Shown piece by piece: positions 50,154 to 59,800 of a stretch of DNA of 64,000 nt. A program made the translations under genes and the position numbers. The stretch is from UBA1189 sp045660385 (GTDB taxonomy: Bacteria; Bacteroidota; Bacteroidia; Bacteroidales; Bacteroidaceae), in NCBI GenBank assembly GCA_045660385.1, contig JAZRDT010000030.1, positions 35,860-99,859 of the forward strand, given 5' to 3'. The notes below the pieces were generated by a model. The model saw only the letters and a list, made by a program, of their open reading frames with translations, made no database searches and was not told the DNA's origin. How positions within the stretch are numbered: the first letter of the stretch is position 1; each line of letters opens with the position of its first letter.

Positions 50154-51344
50154 ATGAAGGTACTCATCGTCTCATTCTATTATGAGCCTGAGGTGGGAGC
50201 GGCGCCCAGTCGCATCACCAACCTTGCAAAGGGGTTGAAGGCTTCTGGAATGGAGGTGGATGTGCTGACTTGTTTGCCCAACTATCCCAAAGGACGTATC
50301 TTTGATGGCTATCGTGGCCATTGCTCGATGAAGGAGACGATTGACGGTATCGGTGTGTATCGTTACTGGACCTATGCGACGGTGTCGAAGAATCCGCTGA
50401 AGCGTGTGGTGGCGATGATGGCTTTTGCTACTACGATGTGGGCTTTTGCACGCCGACGCAAATTGATTAAGAGTTACGACCGTGTCATTATTCAGTCGCC
50501 TCCTATCCTGGTGGCTGCGTCGGCTATGGCGCTGTTCAAGAAGTGTTTCCGCAAGCAGACGATTTTGAATGTATCGGATCTGTGGCCGATGTCGGCTGTG
50601 GAACTGGGTTTCATGCGTGAGGGTAGTATGTCGCACCGGATGATGTGCCGTATCGAACGTTTTATGTATCGCAATGCTGATGCGGTGATGGGACAGTCGG
50701 GTGAGATCGTGGATCATGTGCGTGGCATGTTTCCTGAGAGACGTACGTTCCTTTACCGTAATCTGCAGCCTGTACAGGTCGAAGGTGAGGCCAAGCCCCG
50801 AGGTAAGGTGCTGAAGGTGGTGTATGCCGGACTCTTCGGTGTGGCGCAAGATATGTTGTCGTTGCTGCGTGGCATCGATTTCGTGGAACTGGGCGTGGAG
50901 ATGCATCTCTATGGTGGTGGCAACCAAATGGCGGCCATTGAGGAGTATATAAAGCCGGGGGATAAAAATATCTTTTATCATGGCTATGTGTCGAAGCAGC
51001 AGATGAGTGAGGAACTGAAGCGGTATGATCTTTCGGTTATTCCCCTGGCTGCGCATATCCATGGTGCAGTGCCTTCAAAGATCTTTGATTTGCTCCCGGA
51101 GGGTATCCCTGTGCTGTTCAGTGGTGAGGGCGAAGGGGCCCGCATCGTTGAGGAGTATGGCTTTGGCTTAGTGTCGGCACATGGTGACTATGCGGCTCTG
51201 GCGCAGAACATACGTACGTTTGTCGCTATGGGGGATGAGGAGTATGCTGCCTATGTGAACAATTGCCTCAGCGCTTCGCGCGATGCCTTCTCTTTCTCGA
51301 AGCAGATGGAGCGCTTCTGCCAGTTTGTTGCTGCAGGTGAATGA
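50154..51344 (+). CDS. WbuB-like GT4 glycosyltransferase
   Basis: A 396-residue GT-B enzyme: MKVLIVSFYYEPEVGAAPSR, LTCLPNYPKGRIFDGY, VIIQSPPI, NVSDLWPMSAVELG and the C-terminal KIFDLLPEGIPVLFSGEGEGARIV. This is the WbuB/FucNAc-transferase-like group, usually adding a N-acetyl-fucosamine-type sugar to GlcNAc-linked lipid, although the donor is not proven here. It lies 5 bp after wecB and is in the same operon. There is no repeat in its linker. Confidence 0.88.
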   Translation: MKVLIVSFYYEPEVGAAPSRITNLAKGLKASGMEVDVLTCLPNYPKGRIFDGYRGHCSMKETIDGIGVYRYWTYATVSKNPLKRVVAMMAFATTMWAFARRRKLIKSYDRVIIQSPPILVAASAMALFKKCFRKQTILNVSDLWPMSAVELGFMREGSMSHRMMCRIERFMYRNADAVMGQSGEIVDHVRGMFPERRTFLYRNLQPVQVEGEAKPRGKVLKVVYAGLFGVAQDMLSLLRGIDFVELGVEMHLYGGGNQMAAIEEYIKPGDKNIFYHGYVSKQQMSEELKRYDLSVIPLAAHIHGAVPSKIFDLLPEGIPVLFSGEGEGARIVEEYGFGLVSAHGDYAALAQNIRTFVAMGDEEYAAYVNNCLSASRDAFSFSKQMERFCQFVAAGE

Positions 51345-51381
51345 GTAGATTGACTTTTAATGTATATAAAACAATAATAAT

Positions 51382-51990
51382 ATGTTTTCAGGAATAGTAG
51401 AAGAGTGTGCTACGGTTGTTGGCATCGTAAAGGAACAGGAAAACTTGCATCTCACGCTTAAGTGTAGCTTTGTGGATGAGTTGAAGATCGACCAGAGTGT
51501 GTCGCACAATGGTGTGTGCCTCACGGTGGTGAGCATCCAGGATGGTACCTATACGGTGACTGCGATGAGGGAGACCATTGAACGTAGCAACTTGGGCTTG
51601 CTGGCTGTGGGCGATGAGGTGAACGTGGAACGTAGCATGGTGATGAATGGCCGTCTTGACGGACATATCGTGCAGGGACATGTGGACCAGACGGCTACTT
51701 GTGTCAACGTGGAGGATGCTGAGGGTAGCTGGTACTATACCTTCAAGTATGCTTTTGATAAGGAGATGGCCCGCCGCGGCTACTTTACCGTGGATAAGGG
51801 ATCGGTGACGGTCAATGGCGTGAGCCTCACGGTGTGTAACCCTACCGAGGATACGTTCCAGGTGGCTATCATTCCCTATACACACGAACATACCAACTTC
51901 CATACCTTCAGTGTGGGCAGTGTGGTGAACCTGGAGTTTGATATCATAGGCAAGTATATGGCGCGTATGATTGCGCTCGACAAGGCTTAA
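51382..51990 (+). CDS. ribE: Riboflavin synthase, alpha subunit
   Basis: A 202-residue enzyme built from two lumazine-binding repeats. The N-terminal MFSGIVEE, SHNGVCLTVV, HIVQGHVD and, in the second repeat, KGSVTVNGVSLTV and IPYTHEHTNF are typical. It dismutates two 6,7-dimethyl-8-ribityllumazine molecules to riboflavin. A cytoplasmic housekeeping gene, it starts 37 bp after the glycosyltransferase and is followed by a strong terminator. Confidence 0.96.
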   Translation: MFSGIVEECATVVGIVKEQENLHLTLKCSFVDELKIDQSVSHNGVCLTVVSIQDGTYTVTAMRETIERSNLGLLAVGDEVNVERSMVMNGRLDGHIVQGHVDQTATCVNVEDAEGSWYYTFKYAFDKEMARRGYFTVDKGSVTVNGVSLTVCNPTEDTFQVAIIPYTHEHTNFHTFSVGSVVNLEFDIIGKYMARMIALDKA

Positions 51991-52008
51991 GCAATTGCCT
52001 CGATATAT

Positions 52009-52044
52009 AACAATAAAGGCCGCCATAGGGCGGCCTTTATTGTT
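52009..52044. terminator. Bidirectional terminator between ribE and DUF4270 gene
   Basis: AATAAAGGCCGCC ATA GGGCGGCCTTTATT, a long perfect stem with A/T flanks, serving two convergent genes. Confidence 0.93.
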
Positions 52045-52067
52045 TTGTAAAGGATTGCTGCCTGTCG

Positions 52068-53447
52068 TTATTCTTCTTTGAACGAGCTGCTGATAACCTT
52101 AATCTCTATCTTGTCGTCACCACCTACAAGGCGGGTCGAATTGAGGCTGAGGTCGTGACGGATGCTGACGATGTTTTTGTTGGAATCCTGGATTGTTGTG
52201 ACGGGTACCAATACTACTTTGTTCCAGTCGGGATGAGCGGCTTCGTAGTCGGCCTCTGTCTTATCGCAGTTTTCCTGGAGCCATTGCTGACGCTCGTTGT
52301 AGCAGTGTGTGATGAGGCGGGCAATGTTGCTGTATTCATAGCGGTTGTAGACTCCGTTGTAATTGGTGTAGTATGAGCTGATGTTATCGGTGAGCTTATT
52401 CTTCTCGAAGAAGGTGCTCATTTCGCTCTTGCGCACCATGAGCAATGTCTGAGGAGTGCCAAACTGATAACGGGTGTCGGTGGCATTGTTGTATCGGGTG
52501 AAGGTGATTTTGGCTGAGTTGATGCTGTCGCCTTCGATCATGATGTCGTCAACAGGGAGGGTTACCTCGGTAAAGATTCCTGCGGGAGTCTTAAGGTAGG
52601 TGCAGCTGCTATCGGCAATGAGGTGGCTCACTTGCTGATTACTGAATCGGTTGGTCTGCAACACCTCTTCGGAACCTACAAACTGGGTTACGTAGATGGA
52701 GTCGGTACGCTGGTGCTGGAAGTGTATGTTGAGCGCTACCTGATCGATGTAGAGTACGGTGCCGTCGCCATGGGTGGACTTGACGTAGTAACCTGAACAT
52801 ACATTCTGGATGAAACTGGTGGCATTCTGGAAGAACTCCGGATTGCTACGGTAGAGCTTGATCATTTCATTACCAATCTCGTTGGGCAGACTGATGCATA
52901 CGTTGGCGTAGTGTTCGGCATCTTCCAATTCGCTATCCTCCAAGGTGTAGTCAATCGCTGTGTATACTTGTCTGGCAATAGGACCTGCTGGATCGTAGTA
53001 TTGGCTGGGGTCGATATTGGTATAGTACTTCTCGCCCTCCTGGAGTGTCTCTTGTAACTTGTAGACTTCGGCACCCATCGTGTTGGTGGAGTCACCAAAG
53101 AAGGTGGTAAAGAATAGACGTAGCTCGGTGCGTACAGCACTGTCGCCCTTGATACTGTCGGCGGGGGGAAATACGTTGCCACCCTCGGCGCAGTTGAACT
53201 GGGCGATGAAATCGGCTTCAAAAATGGCATCTGTCTCGGGATCGGTGAATCGGCCGAGGTATACCTTACCGGTCTTGCCCAAGACGGAATCTACAGCCAA
53301 CGATCGTGTAGTGGCGTAGTAGGTGCGGGTCTTGATGTCTATAGAGTCGGCACCGGGGGTGATGCTGTTGCCTAATGTTCCTGTATTGTCATCGCAAGCG
53401 ATGCAGCATACGAGGGCTATCAGTATGTAGATAAATGATTTTTTCAT
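52068..53447 (-). CDS. DUF4270 family lipoprotein
   Basis: A 459-residue protein with a lipobox (LIALVCCIAC, Cys at about 18) and DDNTGTLGNSITPG, the usual DUF4270 opening; SVLGKTGKVYLGRFTDPETDAIFEADFIAQF follows, also typical. Outer-membrane lipoprotein of Bacteroidota; function unknown. It follows the GT5 gene by 31 bp, the conserved order in this order of bacteria. Confidence 0.88.
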   Translation of the reverse strand: MKKSFIYILIALVCCIACDDNTGTLGNSITPGADSIDIKTRTYYATTRSLAVDSVLGKTGKVYLGRFTDPETDAIFEADFIAQFNCAEGGNVFPPADSIKGDSAVRTELRLFFTTFFGDSTNTMGAEVYKLQETLQEGEKYYTNIDPSQYYDPAGPIARQVYTAIDYTLEDSELEDAEHYANVCISLPNEIGNEMIKLYRSNPEFFQNATSFIQNVCSGYYVKSTHGDGTVLYIDQVALNIHFQHQRTDSIYVTQFVGSEEVLQTNRFSNQQVSHLIADSSCTYLKTPAGIFTEVTLPVDDIMIEGDSINSAKITFTRYNNATDTRYQFGTPQTLLMVRKSEMSTFFEKNKLTDNISSYYTNYNGVYNRYEYSNIARLITHCYNERQQWLQENCDKTEADYEAAHPDWNKVVLVPVTTIQDSNKNIVSIRHDLSLNSTRLVGGDDKIEIKVISSSFKEE

Positions 53448-53478
53448 TCCTCGCTATTGCTATGGGTTGTAAAATGAG

Positions 53479-54294
53479 TTACTCTTGTGTGTAGAGCTGG
53501 TTGTAGAATTCGCTACAAGCATCGGCATACTCGGCACCGGTCTTGTAGTCGAGTACGGGCTTGCCAAGTGAACGGGCGTAGTCGACGAGGGTGGCGTCAA
53601 TGTTTTCGCTATTCTGTATCACACCGTCGGCCCAACGGATGGCAATCTTGCTGAGCTCCTGGTAGGTAACGGGAGTGGCGATGCCGTCGAAGTCGACCTG
53701 CTCCATGTTCTTGATGATGACCTTCTTCAAATAGTCCTCAGGGAATGAGGCGTTGAATGCGTCGTCGTAGAGTGAGTAGACGAACTTGGTGTTCTTGAAC
53801 GCGGGCTCATCCTTATAGAAGGTTTTGATGTAGAGGCCTGTAAGGGCACCGATCCATCCGTGACAGTGAATCACATCGGGATACCATGACTGCTTCTTCA
53901 CGGTCTCAAGTACGCTGCGAGCAAAGAAGATGGTGCGCTCGTCGTTGTCGGCATATTCCTCGCCCTTATCGTCACGTGTGTTGAGATGATTGCGGAAATA
54001 GTCGTCGTTGAGGATGAAGAACACCTGGGTGCGCAATTGTTGGATTGAGGCCACCTTGATGATGAGTGGGTGGTCGGTGTCGTCAACGATGATGTTCATA
54101 CCTGTTAGGCGGATCACCTCGTGAAGTTGATTGCGGCGTTCGTTGATATTGCCCCACTTGGGCATGAAAGTTCTGATTTCGTGTCCTCTTTCTTGGGTTG
54201 CTTGTAGCAGGAAACGACAGTTGTCGGCCATTGCACTACTTTCCGTAAACGGTACAATCTCTTGGGCAATAAATAGAATTTTGTTCGCTTTCAT
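53479..54294 (-). CDS. Starch/glycogen synthase N-terminal domain protein (GT5-like)
   Basis: A 271-residue protein, MKANKILFIAQEIVPFTESSAMADNCR, with VIHCHGWIGAL. It corresponds to only the N-terminal (Glyco_transf_5) half of glycogen synthase and lacks the C-terminal glycosyltransferase domain; this short form is normal in Bacteroidales beside panC. The KTGG-type ADP-glucose loop is replaced by ESSAMAD, so synthase activity is doubtful. A longer upstream frame adds 31 residues with no conservation. The -7 element is at 54363-54370. Confidence 0.87.
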   Translation of the reverse strand: MKANKILFIAQEIVPFTESSAMADNCRFLLQATQERGHEIRTFMPKWGNINERRNQLHEVIRLTGMNIIVDDTDHPLIIKVASIQQLRTQVFFILNDDYFRNHLNTRDDKGEEYADNDERTIFFARSVLETVKKQSWYPDVIHCHGWIGALTGLYIKTFYKDEPAFKNTKFVYSLYDDAFNASFPEDYLKKVIIKNMEQVDFDGIATPVTYQELSKIAIRWADGVIQNSENIDATLVDYARSLGKPVLDYKTGAEYADACSEFYNQLYTQE

Positions 54295-54362
54295 TAACTT
54301 TATCTGTCTTTTATACGTATTATTCCAACGGGTGGTAATCGCCTTTGTCGCGAAATTTCGTG

Positions 54363-54370
54363 CAAAGATA
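54363..54370 (-). promoter_or_regulatory. -7 element of GT5-DUF4270 operon
   Basis: On the minus strand TATCTTTG followed by CACG, 68 bp before the start; no firm -33 match. Confidence 0.6.
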
Positions 54371-54664
54371 CTAAAAAAAAGTGGCATATGCGCAAATTTG
54401 TTTTTCGATTTTACCTATAATGTTTGTTAAAAGAGGTGAGAAACAGCATGTTGGCTTGTTGGATAGTGATAATTGCAATTTAGATAAAACATTTTTTTGA
54501 TGTTTTATTAAGGATGGATGCCGTAATGGAAATAATAACAAAGAGGTTACTGAATGGTTGGGAAATATATAAATCGACCTTCTAGAGTTAAAATCCAAAC
54601 GGATTCTATTATCTATTTCCTAATTAATGATTAACTTTGCAGCGTTTTTCTAGAAGCAAAAGAA
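54371..54664. other. Divergent intergenic region
   Basis: AT-rich DNA between the divergent GT5 and panC genes. It holds the -7 element of panC (54632-54639) and nothing else recognised; none of the repeat families enters it. Confidence 0.6.
54632..54639 (+). promoter_or_regulatory. -7 element of panC-panD operon
   Basis: TAACTTTG followed by CAGCG, exact TAnnTTTG, 25 bp before the panC ATG. Confidence 0.68.
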
Positions 54665-55507
54665 ATGTTGGTAGTAGAAACTATAGACAAACTGCACACT
54701 TTTCTTGCCGAAGCACGTGCTGCAGGCAAGAGTGTAGGCCTGGTGCCCACGATGGGTGCCTTGCACGATGGACATGCTTCGCTGGTAAAGCGTAGTGTGG
54801 AAGAGAATGGTGTAACTGTGGTGAGCGTATTCGTGAATCCTACGCAGTTTAACGATAAAGGTGACCTGGAGCGCTATCCGCGTACGCTGGAGGCAGACTG
54901 CCATTTGCTGGAGACGCTTGGCACCGACTGTGTGTTTGCCCCGACGGTGGAGGAGGTGTATCCGGAGCCTGACACTCGCGTGTTTGACTTTGATCCTCTC
55001 GACAAGGTGATGGAGGGTGTATACCGCCCCGGTCACTTCAATGGGGTGGCTCAGATAGTGAGCAAACTGTTCATGTATGTGGAGCCAGACCGTGCGTACT
55101 TCGGTGAAAAGGATTTTCAACAGTTGGCTATCATCCGTGAGATGGTGCGCCAGATGAACTTCAAGTTGGAGATTGTGGGTTGCCCCATTGTACGTGAAGC
55201 AGATGGATTGGCTCTAAGCAGCCGCAATGCCTTGCTCACAGCAGAGCAACGCGTTACTGCATTGGCCATCTCAAAGGCTCTCTTTGCCAGTGTGGACTAT
55301 GCCAAGGAGCATTCGCTGGAGGATACCAAGCAGATGGTGGAACAGGCTATAGCTGACACCGAGGGGCTGGAACTGGAATACTACGAGGTGGTGAATGGTG
55401 ATACCTTGCAGCCTGTAACTGCATGGGACGATGCCGACTATATCGTAGGATGCATCACCGTATATTGCGGTAAAGTACGATTGATTGATAATATCAGATA
55501 TAAATAA
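54665..55507 (+). CDS. panC: Pantoate--beta-alanine ligase
   Basis: A 280-residue enzyme: LVPTMGALHDGHASLV (about 27-42) contains the HxGH nucleotide-binding motif; VFVNPTQFN, YFGEKDFQQL and ADGLALSSRN are the other signatures. It joins pantoate and beta-alanine with ATP to give pantothenate. The next gene supplies beta-alanine; the two are 3 bp apart. Confidence 0.97.
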   Translation: MLVVETIDKLHTFLAEARAAGKSVGLVPTMGALHDGHASLVKRSVEENGVTVVSVFVNPTQFNDKGDLERYPRTLEADCHLLETLGTDCVFAPTVEEVYPEPDTRVFDFDPLDKVMEGVYRPGHFNGVAQIVSKLFMYVEPDRAYFGEKDFQQLAIIREMVRQMNFKLEIVGCPIVREADGLALSSRNALLTAEQRVTALAISKALFASVDYAKEHSLEDTKQMVEQAIADTEGLELEYYEVVNGDTLQPVTAWDDADYIVGCITVYCGKVRLIDNIRYK

Positions 55508-55510
55508 GAT

Positions 55511-55855
55511 ATGTTAGTTACAGTATTGAAATCGAAAATACATTGTGCCCGTGTCACTGAGGCCAATCTAAACTATATGGGTAGTATCACCATCGATGAG
55601 GACTTGATGGATGCTGCTGGTATGCTCGAAGGTGAACAGGTGCATATCGTGAACAATAACAACGGTGAGCGTTTCGTTACCTATATCATCAAGGGTGAGC
55701 GTGGCTCAGGTTCTATCTGTCTCAATGGTGCCGCTGCACGTCTCGTGCAGCCCGACGATGTGGTTATCATTATGGCCTATGCCCAGATGACTCCTGAGGA
55801 GGCTAAAGAATTCAAACCTGCTGTGATATTTCCCAAGGCTGGTAACCGTCTTTAA
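55511..55855 (+). CDS. panD: Aspartate 1-decarboxylase
   Basis: A 114-residue pyruvoyl enzyme. The Gly24-Ser25 self-cleavage site (NYMGSITID) gives the pyruvoyl group; NGAAARLVQPGD-like NGAAARLVQPDDVVII is also typical. It makes beta-alanine from aspartate. Co-transcribed with panC and followed by a terminator. Confidence 0.97.
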   Translation: MLVTVLKSKIHCARVTEANLNYMGSITIDEDLMDAAGMLEGEQVHIVNNNNGERFVTYIIKGERGSGSICLNGAAARLVQPDDVVIIMAYAQMTPEEAKEFKPAVIFPKAGNRL

Positions 55856-55878
55856 GGTGTTATATTATATATAATAGG

Positions 55879-55906
55879 AAAGAGGGTGCATCAGCACCCT
55901 CTTTTT
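55879..55906 (+). terminator. Terminator of panC-panD
   Basis: AAAGAGGGTGC ATCA GCACCCTCTTTTT. Confidence 0.92.
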
Positions 55907-56174
55907 ATTTGGTGTTCCCTGCCTCAATACGACAAAACGGAGAGAAATCCTGTACAGAATTTTTGTGGCAGATTGTAAGGGGATTCCAGCCAATTGCTTA
56001 CAGGGGATTGAAGTCGCAAGTATAGACATTCTCGTTTTCGAAACAAAGTGTCGCCACTTCTTTGCTTTTCGCTTACTTCTTGAAAATTCCTAATCGGTCG
56101 TGGCTACGTTCTTTTCGTTTGGCTTGGGGATTGGGCGGAAATATGGAAAAGCTGACGCATGCGGCGAATGAAAG
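55907..56174. other. Gene-free region after panD
   Basis: No gene or repeat family of this window was recognised; moderately GC-rich, no convincing open frame. Confidence 0.5.
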
Positions 56175-56200
56175 AGGAGCACACCTTTCGGTATGCTCCT
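56175..56200 (-). terminator. Probable terminator of secreted-protein operon
   Basis: On the minus strand AGGAGCATACC GAAA GGTGTGCTCCT (one mismatch) followed by CTTTC, just after the stop at 56222. Confidence 0.6.
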
Positions 56201-56221
56201 ACAAACTAATAGTCTCAATAT

Positions 56222-56872
56222 TTATTTCAGCACTTTGTGCCCATTTTCGATGTAGACACCTTTTTCTACAGGCTGAACAATCTTGCGTCCTTGCATATCA
56301 TACAAGCCCTTTGCGCCTGAGGTTGTCGACGTAGATATCGAAACATCTACGCCGCCTTTTATTGTCAACCGACAGGTAGCATCCTCTTGCACGGCTGACG
56401 ATACATAGGTACCGCCCAGCTTGCCGTTGAACACCAAGCCATCGGCAGGCATTCTCACCACATAGTCACCATTCACCATCGTCTTTTCGGCTATCAAGCC
56501 TATGGTAAACAGTTCGGTAGGAGCAGTTGCCATGCTTTTGTTCTGCATCGAAGCACAGGCCACCTTCAGCAGCGTATCGGTCGGCATGTTGCAAGCAATC
56601 ACGTGTGAAGCCGCACCACGCTGACTCAATACGATGTCATTGCCAGCCTCTATCCTATGCACCTTCACGCCTTGCGGCACTACGATGCTCATGTTGAATG
56701 AGGTATACTCCTCCACAGCATCGCTCTGATACACCTTCAGGTAGGTCACGGTAGTGCTGTCGGCCGTGAGTGTCACCTCACTGTCGAGCCACACCTTGAG
56801 TGTTTGCGACTGAGCCTGCACACCCGCTATTGCGAGGTGTACAAGGCATGTCAATATCACTAATCTCTTCAT
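56222..56872 (-). CDS. Secreted protein with cohesin-like domain and C-terminal tail
   Basis: A 216-residue exported protein: signal peptide to VQAQ (about 21), a beta-rich domain (YTSFNMSIVVPQGVKV, IGLIAEKTMVNGDYVVRM) resembling cohesin-type folds, and the ending GLYDMQGRKIVQPVEKGVY then ENGHKVLK, a tail common in Prevotella and Bacteroides secreted proteins. The start overlaps the previous gene by 4 bp. Because the preceding protein has dockerin repeats, a cohesin-dockerin pairing is possible but unproven. Confidence 0.72.
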   Translation of the reverse strand: MKRLVILTCLVHLAIAGVQAQSQTLKVWLDSEVTLTADSTTVTYLKVYQSDAVEEYTSFNMSIVVPQGVKVHRIEAGNDIVLSQRGAASHVIACNMPTDTLLKVACASMQNKSMATAPTELFTIGLIAEKTMVNGDYVVRMPADGLVFNGKLGGTYVSSAVQEDATCRLTIKGGVDVSISTSTTSGAKGLYDMQGRKIVQPVEKGVYIENGHKVLK

Positions 56873-59800
56873 CTTCGTATCGTATAATATTGTTTTATTA
56901 TAGGTGCGCTCTCCTTGGCGTTCTCAGCATTCATGTACATCTGCACGATGAGCGTCACATCAAGCGTATTCACCACGCCGTCTTCATTCACATCGGCTGC
57001 TGCGGCCAGTATGGCAACAGGCTTCTCCAAATAATAGTCCATGGTAAGCTGTGCATCACGTTCATTGACTACGCCGTCGCTATTCACGTCGCCAAGGTGT
57101 ATCTCTGCACACAGAGCCTCAGGTTGCAGCAGCTTCTGCTCCACATTGCCAGCCGAGTCGGTTGTCAATGCGCAGAATCCATAGTACAAGCCATCGTATA
57201 TTCTGAAGTCCACTTCCGTAGAGTCGGCAGCCAGTTCAGCCTCCTTTATCCACGGAGCACCTACGCCATACTGCACGTAGAGGTCATACTTCCATATACC
57301 CGAACGCTCGTCGCTACCCTCTATGCTGAGTGTTACGACACTGTCGTTCTTATAGGCCACGTCAGTAACACGGCTCTCAGGACATACACCATCTACGATG
57401 TTCGTCCAAGCGGGAGTAAGTATCGGTTCGTTGGAATCGAATACAATGCTAGCCCTATTGCTTATTTCTGTGCCATCGACTAGTCCTTTCTTCACGCCAA
57501 TACGATAACCCACATCGCCAATTCCTGATGTGCCATCGTGGTTGACAGGAAGGAATCCCTGCATCACGTCATCGGTTGGTTCCATTGTCATTGGGTCAAG
57601 TGAGGTAAACAGCCAACGTGCTATACCCGTCTGCTCATTATACTCTCCCTCCACTTGTACTACCGTATTGATTTGTGGACGCATATCTACAGTGCGCACA
57701 AAGTTGGGGGTACCATCCAATTGCACACGTTTGTCCCCTATATTTAAATAGGTAGACGCAAATGTTGACAACTCAAAGTAGTGTGAATCCAGCGTATCAC
57801 GAATTTCCACCACGTGAGCCGAACTGGTGGCAAAGGCCGTGTCGTTCTCAAACTCGATACGATAGTTTACCGTCTCTACTGAATCTTTGGCAATATACTT
57901 GCTGCCTGAGGATGAGATATAGCCGTAGATTGCATTGGGATCCCAAGAGTTCACGGGAGAGGACGTACCACCGCCACCACCAGGATAAGGTGGACAATTG
58001 GGAACAGTCTGATCCCATATTTTTTTACACTCAGCACGCCCTGTGTATGCATCTATTCCTGTTTTGATCTTATCCAATAAATCTCTTATTTTTTCCTTAG
58101 CTGCAATTTCTTCTAAACGTAGTTGTTTTATATTATTCAGAATCTCTTCTATTTTCTTTTGTACTGCCGCAATTTCATCATCCAGCGAAGAAGCTTTATT
58201 CTTATATTTATTCGCTAAAGCTGCATAACTGTCAGCTTCTTCCTTAGCTTTTGCCGCTGCATCATACATTTCTTTAGCACCAACTTTATCACCATCATTT
58301 AGTCTTCTTGCAGCTTCTTCTGAATACTCCAAATTTTTCTTATTATAGAACATTTGCTGTTTGGTTGCATCTTCTGCCAAATCTAAGTTTAACTTTCTAA
58401 GTCTTTGGGAATCTCTTATTTTACCCTCAAGGCTCTTCAGTTGATCCTTTAGTGCCTTTAGCTTCTTGATTAAAGGTTCGACATACTTTGCCAATAGTCT
58501 ACCCAACGCACAACCTACAATAGCAGACACTCCTCTTTTTATATATGATTTATACTTTTCTGCATCTTCAGCCATTGAACCATAAAAATTTGCTTCCTTT
58601 TCACCTAAAGAATGACCATCGCTACAAGCAATTTCGATTGCAGTATAAGCATAATGATCAAGCAAACCAATGCAACCTGAAACAGGCAAGAATCCGACCA
58701 TATTAACAACAACTTCTATAGTACACTCAACAGCCTCCTTATAACAGCAGAAACCATCTTGAGAAGGACTACGTTGCATACCATTGCTTCTTTGTACATT
58801 ATAGTCACGAGTGTTTATTGTAATCCATTCTGTAGGAATCGTGGCGTCTAATTTTACTGAAGAACTACTTCTCAGCGTAACATAAAAGACCAAAGTTTCA
58901 TGAGGTGCAACAGTTAGATGTAAATCCACATACCCAAATTCATCATTAGTGGTTGAATCCCTTACGACGAAGAATGTTTGAAGTCCATTCAACATGTCAA
59001 CTTCTCCATCAAGAAAACTTACAGTTTCTTCATCCAAAGAATCGAGGTCAAGATTCATATCCTCCAATGTAAATTTATTGAATTCCTTACCCTCATCATC
59101 AGTAAACGTCACAGATTCTATTTCACTGAACGCACCACCCGAACGCAGTCTTAACTCCAAAGGAACATCATACGCAGTAGCGTTTCCGTTGTTTGTTACA
59201 GCTATCGTGTATGTCACAGATGTACCACGCAAGAACGTACTCGGATATTGCACATCTATATCAAGAGTTATGCCTTTCGCCTCCTCCACCGTTAGGATAT
59301 CAGCAAACGTTTTGTCCTCGGTAGTGAAATGGAATACGCCATCGTACTTGCCGATGGTCTTGTCCGTGAAGTCAAAGGTTATATTCACCGTGGCATCGCT
59401 CTCGTGATGGATAGCCTTAGCATCTATGGTGTCGCCACTTGCACTTACCAAATCAACCGCATACAGATCACTAAACCCATTACCATAGAACGTGATAGTG
59501 CTGCAACCGCCGTTTCCTACGACACGTACATTTTGATCCACCACATCGTACTTGTCCATGTGGAGATAGTCGAGCGTCACGTTATGCTGTGAGCCAGTGA
59601 CATCGTGCACGGCCACATAGTGAGTACCCTCTTCCCAGGTGTGGCAACCATCCCATTTGATCGACTCTGAGCCTGATGCTGTGTATATCTCCTTACCACT
59701 TGGTGAGAACACTTGCAACGACAATGCCTGACTGCTACGGAACGCAATCGTATCACCTTCGCAAGCCTGCAGGGTAAACCACTTGATGCCATTCTCTGCA

